From: Solirubrobacteraceae bacterium | GTDB taxonomy: Bacteria > Actinomycetota > Thermoleophilia > Solirubrobacterales > Solirubrobacteraceae | Assembly (NCBI GenBank): GCA_030038955.1 | Contig: JASHQV010000412.1 | Span: forward strand, 1 to 11,101 | Reading direction: 5' to 3' | DNA length: 11,101 bases | Part shown: piece by piece, positions 7,348 through 11,101 of the stretch | Layout of the letters: each line of letters starts with the position of its first letter | Numbering within the stretch: position 1 is the stretch's first letter | The notes under the pieces: model-generated | Databases searched by the model: none | Seen by the model: the letters and a program-made list of their open reading frames with translations, nothing else | What the model was told of the DNA's origin: nothing | Position numbers and translations under genes: made by a program

Positions 7348-8219
7348 TGGAGCTGCGTCAACTGCGGTACTTCGTGGCGGTTGCGGAGGAGCTTCACTTC
7401 CGCCGCGCGGCAGCGCGCCTGCACGTCTCACAGCCGCCGCTGAGCCAGCAGATCCGCGGGCTCGAACAAGAGATCGGCTGCCAGCTACTCCGCCGCACAC
7501 GTCGGCAGGTCGAGCTCACCCCGGCGGGCGCCGCGTTCCTGCACGACGCCCGCACGCTGCTCGGGCAACTCGACGGGGCCGTGACCACAGCCCGCCGGAT
7601 CGACTCCGGGCAGAGCGGACGCGTGCGCATCAACTTCGTCGGCTCGGCGCTCCTGTCGATCGTTCCCGGCGCGGTACAGCGCTTCCGCGCCGCGCGCCCC
7701 GACGTGGAGATCGAGCTCCACGAGCGACCCACGGCCGACCAGCTCAAGGCGATCAGCGCGGGCACGACCGACATCGGGCTGGTTCGCCCCCCGATCGAGC
7801 AGTCCGACGACCTCCGCGACGAGCTCGTCATCCGCGAGCACACAGTCGCCGCGGTGCCCGACGATCATCCGCTTGCGGCAATGCGCCGGGTGCCGCTGCG
7901 CCGGCTCGCCGCCGAGCCGCTCATCCTGTTCCCACGCGAGCAGGCGCCCGGATACCACGACCTGCTGATCTCGACTCTCGCGGCAACCGGCGTTCACCCC
8001 AGAGTCGTCCAGTACGCCCCAGAGATGCTCACGATCATCGGCCTCGTCGCCGCCGGTCTCGGCGTCACCCTCGCACCCGCCTCGGTCGCACGACTTGCGC
8101 TCGCCGGCGTCACCTACCGACCCCTCGCGGGGGCCCCCACATCGCAGCTCCTCGCGATCACCCGCGCCGACAGCGACTCACCGCTGATCCGGGCATTCAT
8201 CCAGCAGGCCAGAGAATGA
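7347..8219 (+). CDS. LysR-family transcriptional regulator, probable sox operon controller
   Basis: This is a 290-residue DNA-binding regulator of normal LysR length. The N-terminal winged helix-turn-helix (about 1-60) begins MELRQLRYFVAVAEELHF and includes the recognition helix region VSQPPLSQQIRGLEQEIG at 28-45, followed by the usual linker helix. The periplasmic-binding-like effector domain spans about 90-290, with VRINFVGSALLSIVP as its first strand and helix, DIGLVRPP near 147-154 and GLVAAGLGVTLAP near 231-243. The opening resembles the CatM/BenM/CbnR branch. It is divergent from soxD, the standard layout for a LysR protein controlling its neighbour, so sarcosine or a related one-carbon substrate is the likely effector (inference). 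No Shine-Dalgarno sequence precedes ATG 7347, and a dyad operator abuts it, suggesting a leaderless, autoregulated transcript. Confidence 0.93.
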   Translation: MELRQLRYFVAVAEELHFRRAAARLHVSQPPLSQQIRGLEQEIGCQLLRRTRRQVELTPAGAAFLHDARTLLGQLDGAVTTARRIDSGQSGRVRINFVGSALLSIVPGAVQRFRAARPDVEIELHERPTADQLKAISAGTTDIGLVRPPIEQSDDLRDELVIREHTVAAVPDDHPLAAMRRVPLRRLAAEPLILFPREQAPGYHDLLISTLAATGVHPRVVQYAPEMLTIIGLVAAGLGVTLAPASVARLALAGVTYRPLAGAPTSQLLAITRADSDSPLIRAFIQQARE

Positions 8220-8241
8220 GACCTGTGCCCGCCGCTCACGC

Positions 8242-8332
8242 CGGGATGCGCACCCTTCCTGCACCCCCGGAGGACGCGAGCATCATCGCGCGGGATGCGC
8301 ACCCTTCCTGCGCATCCGAAAGACCGGAGGAC
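8242..8332. repeat. Two-copy direct repeat, 49-base period, between lysR and usp
   Basis: A 21-base sequence beginning CGGGATGCGCACCC occurs at 8242-8262 and again, identically, at 8291-8311. Each copy is followed after a short variable stretch by CCGGAGGAC (8267-8275 and 8324-8332). This modular layout looks like a dispersed intergenic repeat present twice, not a chance match. No further copy was noticed in the window. Confidence 0.75.
8293..8317. other. Perfect 9-bp hairpin in the second repeat copy
   Basis: GGATGCGCA (8293-8301) is an exact inverted repeat of TGCGCATCC (8309-8317) around a 7-base loop CCCTTCC. It lies 74 bases after the lysR stop and about 65 before usp. No T-run follows on either strand, so it is not a standard intrinsic terminator. 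It could still stall or stabilise the lysR mRNA end, or be a REP-like element. The first repeat copy lacks the right arm (GCACCCCC instead), so only copy two folds well. Confidence 0.6.
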
Positions 8333-8338
8333 CCCTTC

Positions 8339-8373
8339 TTGTAGGTACAATTCCATGCCTCGACCGGGAGGAG
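8339..8373 (+). promoter_or_regulatory. usp promoter -10 candidate and ribosome binding site
   Basis: TACAAT (8346-8351) is a good -10 match and would start transcription near 8358. It is embedded in a small palindrome, TTGTA-GG-TACAA (8339-8350). No recognisable -35 box lies 16-18 bases upstream. GGGAGGAG (8366-8373), 8 bases before ATG 8382, is a strong ribosome binding site and fixes the usp start in preference to the in-frame ATG at 8355. Confidence 0.45.
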
Positions 8374-8381
8374 TAGCGGAC

Positions 8382-8810
8382 ATGTTCAAGAAGATCATCT
8401 GGGCAACTGACGGCTCGCAGTCTGCCGACCGCGCGCTCGAGTTTGCGAAGTCGCTCGCATCAGCGGACGGCGCACAGCTTCTGGCAGTGCATAGCGTCGA
8501 GTACCTCGCTGTCGCCGGGCGCGGCGCCAAGCTGCCGGTCAACGCAGACGAGGATGAGCGCGAATCGAAGATCTCCCATCAGATCTCCGAGCTGGCCGCA
8601 CAAGGTCTAAACGCGGAGATCAAGGTTGTCCGGGGCAGCGCCACCGGCCCCGCGCACGCGATCGTGGAGGTCGCGCAGCAGGAGGGCGCCGACTTGATTG
8701 TGGCCGGCACACGAGGGCACACCGTGCTGGTGGGTCTCGCCGTCGGCAGCGTCACGCAGCGACTGCTGCACCTGGCGCCATGTCCAGTGCTCGTTGTCCC
8801 CGCCTCGTAG
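8382..8810 (+). CDS. Universal stress protein, UspA family, ATP-binding type
   Basis: This is a 142-residue single-domain Usp, the family's normal size. It opens with the hydrophobic first strand FKKIIWATDGS, with Asp10 at the expected nucleotide-contact position. The ATP-binding signature G-x2-G-x9-G-S is present at Gly109, Gly112, Gly122 and Ser123, followed by the final strand PCPVLVVPAS. It is therefore likely to bind ATP, unlike the UspA proper of E. coli. Such cytoplasmic dimers help cells survive starvation, oxidative and other stresses, by mechanisms that differ between members. An in-frame ATG at 8355 would add nine residues, but the strong GGGAGGAG site supports ATG 8382. It stands alone, convergent with the next gene and separated from lysR by a repeat, so it is probably a single-gene transcript unrelated to the sox operon. 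Confidence 0.93.
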   Translation: MFKKIIWATDGSQSADRALEFAKSLASADGAQLLAVHSVEYLAVAGRGAKLPVNADEDERESKISHQISELAAQGLNAEIKVVRGSATGPAHAIVEVAQQEGADLIVAGTRGHTVLVGLAVGSVTQRLLHLAPCPVLVVPAS

Positions 8811-8884
8811 ACGCCTCGCTGACTGCGCTTACACCTGCGCCAGATTGCTGAGGTCGAAACGGCGATCTCCCGAGGTACGCGGTA

Positions 8885-9379
8885 TCAAGCGTCGGTAAGG
8901 ATCGTGGGCGGCAGTTCCAGGGCGTCGATGATCTGCTCCAACGATTGGCGGAGCGCCGGTGCGCCACCGGTGCGATACATGGGTCCGTCGCCGTCACACA
9001 GGAGCAGCTCCACTTGCGCCACGCCACGCGGATCAACGGGTACGGGACCCGCGAGTATCTCAGCGACCTCCTCCATCCAGTCCCGGACCAGGAGCACGTC
9101 GGGTGGCACGCGAACCGTGGGGTCGAAAGGGTGAGGAGAGCGCGATGCAACCTTGACTATGCTGCGCACGTCGCGAGCGAGCCCTCGACGGTGGGTGGCG
9201 CCGATCAGCCTCTGGGCGCGCACCGACAAAGTCGCGCACGAGTCGGGGCTGGCCCCGCGGGCCAGCGCCCTGTCCAGTGCGAACGCGCGAACGTGAGCCA
9301 GCAGGTGCACGAACACGCCACACCGGCGCGACTCGACCGCATCCGGATCGATTCCGCGAACAAGCACGAGTGTGGCCAT
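8885..9379 (-). CDS. Conserved-looking hypothetical protein, 164 residues
   Basis: I do not recognise a named domain. The 164-residue soluble protein starts MATLVLVRGIDPDAVESRRC. It has a helical, Ala/Arg-rich first half: ALDRALARGASPDS at 38-51, then SVRAQRLIGATHRRGLARD at about 52-70. The second half includes VPPDVLLVRDWMEEVAEILAGP and ELLLCDGDGPMYR. No signal peptide, membrane segment or metal-binding cluster is apparent. The ALARGASPDS...LRAQRLIG pattern reminds me of hypothetical proteins in Actinomycetota, but I cannot confirm this. GAGGG lies 5 bases before ATG 9379, supporting the start. Codon third positions are G/C-rich, as in its neighbours, and the protein reads sensibly, unlike the antisense frames. 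It is divergent from the XRE-cupin regulator across 225 bases and could be its target (inference). Confidence 0.8.
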   Translation of the reverse strand: MATLVLVRGIDPDAVESRRCGVFVHLLAHVRAFALDRALARGASPDSCATLSVRAQRLIGATHRRGLARDVRSIVKVASRSPHPFDPTVRVPPDVLLVRDWMEEVAEILAGPVPVDPRGVAQVELLLCDGDGPMYRTGGAPALRQSLEQIIDALELPPTILTDA

Positions 9380-9604
9380 TGAAGCCCTCTGAAGGAGGCG
9401 GATCTGCTAGGACGTGGTTGTAGTACCCGCGCATACACACGTGGTAACCGACTACAGCAATGCTTCTCCAGGGGCAGCAGCCGCTTCTAGCTGGCGCTCC
9501 GCGGATCATGCGGGTGGGAGCTTGATCTCACCTCCTGTTCGAGGCATCGTTGTGCGTCGCGCAGGACTTGGATACAAAGTCAGACTTCTGGCGAGGCAAC
9601 AGCA
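9380..9604. promoter_or_regulatory. Divergent promoter region with repeated and inverted motifs
   Basis: This 225-base gap separates two divergent genes. ACGTGGT occurs at 9412-9418 and again at 9439-9445, 27 bases apart. TGTAGT (9419-9424) and ACTACA (9451-9456) form an inverted repeat around a 26-base centre, and GGTAACC (9443-9449) is a small dyad. These sit 33-77 bases upstream of the 9379 start codon, where an operator would be expected. For the plus-strand gene, TTGTGC (9550-9555) lies 17 bases before TACAAA (9573-9578), a weak promoter candidate. GAGG (9593-9596) is 8 bases before ATG 9605. Confidence 0.4.
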
Positions 9605-10921
9605 ATGCTTGATAGCGAAGCATCCAAGGTCAAGGTGAGCACAGGCATCGACGGGCTCGATGCGGTGCTCGGCGAGCTGTACTGGGGCGACAACGTGGTC
9701 TGGGATCTGGAGGGCGGCTCGGCGGGCCCGTTCTACGCCGCGATCGCGAGTGTCAAGGATGTCTTCGAGACGCGGACCTTCATCTCGGTCGGCGGCTCGG
9801 TCCAGGGGGCAGGGGCGGCCGGCTCGGTCCAGGGGATAGGCGCGGCCAGCCCGATCCAGGCGGAAGCGACGGCCGGCTCGGTCCAGGGGATAGGCGCGGC
9901 CAGCCCGATTCAGGCGGAAGCGACGGCCGGCTCGGTCCTGGAGGCAGGCGCGGCCGGCATCACCACGATCGACGCGCGACCTGGTACCCCGCTGGCAGGT
10001 CCGGGAAACCTGCTGCGTGAGATCCAGCGCCTCTGCCACGTTCCAAGCCGGCGGCTGCTGCTGTTCGAGTCGCTTGATGAGATGGCCCGTGCCTGGGGCA
10101 CGAACGGCGCGCGAGCGTTCTTCGCCCGCTGCTGCCCGATGCTGCTGGAGGCGGGCGCTATCGCCTACTGGACGATGACTGCGTACGACACCCCGGCCTC
10201 GATCCGGGACACCGTGCGGGCGATCACCCAGTGCATCCTGCGTGTAGATGACCGCAGCGTTCGCGTCACCAAGGCCGAAGGCCGCGACGATCAAGTCACG
10301 GGCTCGGTGCTCCACTGGCGCCTCGAGGGAGGCCGTCCGATTCTGGACGAAGCGAACATCACGGGACGTGTGGCGGCGTCGCTGCGGGCGCTCCGCCGCG
10401 CCCGTGGACTCAGTCAGCAAGATCTCGCCCATCTCGGCGGCGTGACGCCAAGTGCCATATCGCAGGCCGAGCGCGCCGAGCGCGGTCTGTCGCTGTCGAC
10501 GCTGGTCCGCCTCAGCACGAGCCTCGGGATGACCATCGATGATCTGCTGCGCGGTGAGGACCTTCACCTCTACCGCGTTGGTCGGTGGCCCGACGACCCA
10601 CAGCATCGCAAGGCGGAGCACACGATGACGCTGATCGGGAGCGTCGACTCGGAGGTGCAGATCGACCTCGTTCAACTCGCTCCACGGGAAGGCGGCGCTC
10701 CGACGCACACGCGCGATGGCAGCGGCATCGTTGCAGTCGCCAGCGGTCTCGTGCAGATCACGGTAGGAGGGCAGACGCCAGCGGTGCGCCGCGGCGAGGT
10801 GCTGGTGGCCGACAGCGGGCGGGTCGACGGCTGGCGCAACGTGGGCAACGGCGAAGCGCTGCTGTTCTGGATCGTGCTCGCACCGGCGGGCGCGGCGAGA
10901 CCACAGAGGCCGAGGACCTAG
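9605..10921 (+). CDS. KaiC-like/XRE/cupin fusion regulator with internal 9-residue repeats
   Basis: This 438-residue protein seems to be a transcription regulator with three parts. Residues 10-225 resemble a degenerate RecA/KaiC-type domain: STGIDGLDAVLG at 12-23, where KaiC-like proteins have their lead-in, then VVWDLEGGSAGPF where the Walker A loop should be, without the GKT/GKS lysine. LLLFESLDE at 151-159 occupies the Walker B place. An XRE-type helix-turn-helix covers about 255-316 (ALRRARGLSQQDLAHLGGV, then TPSAISQAERAERGLS). A cupin domain covers about 340-426, with THTRDGSGIVAVASG as its first metal-motif region; only one His is evident, so metal binding is doubtful. Residues 64-117 are six tandem 9-residue repeats inside the first domain. 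GAGG 8 bases upstream supports ATG 9605. XRE-cupin pairs commonly sense small molecules; the ATPase-like front suggests a non-catalytic sensory or oligomerising role (inference). Confidence 0.88.
   Translation: MLDSEASKVKVSTGIDGLDAVLGELYWGDNVVWDLEGGSAGPFYAAIASVKDVFETRTFISVGGSVQGAGAAGSVQGIGAASPIQAEATAGSVQGIGAASPIQAEATAGSVLEAGAAGITTIDARPGTPLAGPGNLLREIQRLCHVPSRRLLLFESLDEMARAWGTNGARAFFARCCPMLLEAGAIAYWTMTAYDTPASIRDTVRAITQCILRVDDRSVRVTKAEGRDDQVTGSVLHWRLEGGRPILDEANITGRVAASLRALRRARGLSQQDLAHLGGVTPSAISQAERAERGLSLSTLVRLSTSLGMTIDDLLRGEDLHLYRVGRWPDDPQHRKAEHTMTLIGSVDSEVQIDLVQLAPREGGAPTHTRDGSGIVAVASGLVQITVGGQTPAVRRGEVLVADSGRVDGWRNVGNGEALLFWIVLAPAGAARPQRPRT
9794..9955 (+). repeat. In-frame 27-bp minisatellite, six units, two 54-bp near-identical doublets
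   Basis: Six 27-base units encode GSVQGAGAA, GSVQGIGAA, SPIQAEATA, GSVQGIGAA, SPIQAEATA and GSVLEAGAA (residues 64-117). The units pair into 54-base doublets: 9817-9870 and 9871-9924 differ at only one base, C9856 versus T9910, a synonymous ATC/ATT change. Such identity implies recent duplication. All units are multiples of three bases, so copy-number changes would keep the frame. The segment is Gly/Ala-rich and probably a flexible loop. Confidence 0.93.
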
Positions 10922-11006
10922 CCGAGCCGCCAGTGGCGCGCCGGCCTTGGCCGACCTGACTGCGCTGAACAGCGTCGGACGGACAGATATCAAAGAAAGG
11001 CAGACG

Positions 11007-11101
11007 TCAAGAATCCCGATCGGGAGCAACGAAGCGGCCATACTGGCCCCGGAAGAAGACCAGCGGCTCGGCCTCCTCAGCGGCCTGGATGGCGAGAACG
11101 T
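11007..11101 (-). CDS. C-terminal fragment of an unidentified protein, cut by window edge
   Basis: Reading in from the right edge, one minus-strand frame gives 30 residues, VLAIQAAEEAEPL then VFFRGQYGRFVAPDRDS, ending at TGA 11009-11007. The codons are mostly G/C-ending and the peptide looks like a normal protein C-terminus, but it is too short to assign. It would be convergent with the XRE-cupin gene. The 85 bases between the two stops hold short palindromes (CGGCCTTGGCCG; CGCTGAACAGCG) but no clear terminator. Confidence 0.45.
   Translation of the reverse strand, partial: VLAIQAAEEAEPLVFFRGQYGRFVAPDRDS

Noticed and set aside
7266..7424. Upstream extension of the soxD frame into lysR
   Set aside because: It would cross the divergent promoter region and the antisense of the lysR helix-turn-helix, and gives no SoxD-like sequence before MSFVLSCPNC.
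8220..8381. Possible riboswitch or intrinsic terminator between lysR and usp
   Set aside because: Only one simple hairpin is evident, with no T-tract and no known aptamer-like conserved pattern that I can identify; kept only as a repeat and a hairpin.
9794..9955. Possible CRISPR array
   Set aside because: The units are directly abutting with no unique spacers, in frame, and inside a protein domain; no cas gene is nearby.
9506..11041. A 511-codon open frame antisense to the KaiC-like/XRE/cupin gene, with RLDRAGRAYPLDRAGR-type repeats
   Set aside because: The Arg-rich repeats are the complement of the minisatellite. The frame covers a gene with clear helix-turn-helix and cupin motifs and runs across its promoter; high GC makes such long antisense frames common.

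Overview
The DNA is GC-rich throughout, with strong G/C preference at third codon positions, frequent GTG starts and tightly overlapping genes. This fits a high-GC actinobacterium. A Solirubrobacter/Thermoleophilia-like soil organism is my guess from the style of the regulator and the hypothetical protein near the right end; that assignment is from memory and not proven by the sequence.

Positions 1-7265 are one gene cluster on the minus strand, read right to left: soxD, soxA, soxG, soxB, purU, fhs. The fhs gene runs off the left edge. soxD/soxA and soxA/soxG share GTGA junctions, soxG/soxB overlap by 8 bases, soxB/purU share a TGATG junction, and 23 bases separate purU from fhs. It is almost certainly one translationally coupled operon. 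The four Sox proteins form a heterotetrameric sarcosine oxidase that demethylates sarcosine to glycine and passes the methyl carbon to tetrahydrofolate. PurU and Fhs act on the resulting one-carbon folate pool at the level of 10-formyl-THF and formate. The unusual part is SoxA. It carries a complete plant-ferredoxin-like cysteine set (C-x4-C-x2-C-x12-C) and a complete BFD-like cysteine set (C-x-C-x32-C-x4-C). As I recall them, the well-studied sarcosine oxidase alpha subunits lack both, so this complex may route electrons through iron-sulfur clusters.

A LysR-type regulator (7347-8219) is divergent from the operon across an 81-base gap and is the obvious candidate controller. A 19-base dyad with T-N11-A spacing abuts its start codon. 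Between lysR and the next gene is a 49-base-period repeat whose second copy forms a perfect 9-bp hairpin. A UspA-type stress protein (8382-8810) follows, with a strong ribosome binding site.

From 8885 the window changes character. An unrecognised 164-residue protein on the minus strand is divergent from a 438-residue plus-strand protein. The latter joins a degenerate KaiC/RecA-like domain lacking a Walker A lysine to an XRE helix-turn-helix and a C-terminal cupin. A 54-residue block of six 9-residue repeats, encoded by a nearly identical 27/54-bp minisatellite, interrupts its first domain. The last 95 bases hold the C-terminal end of another minus-strand reading frame. I saw no tRNA, rRNA, CRISPR array, insertion sequence or prophage gene.
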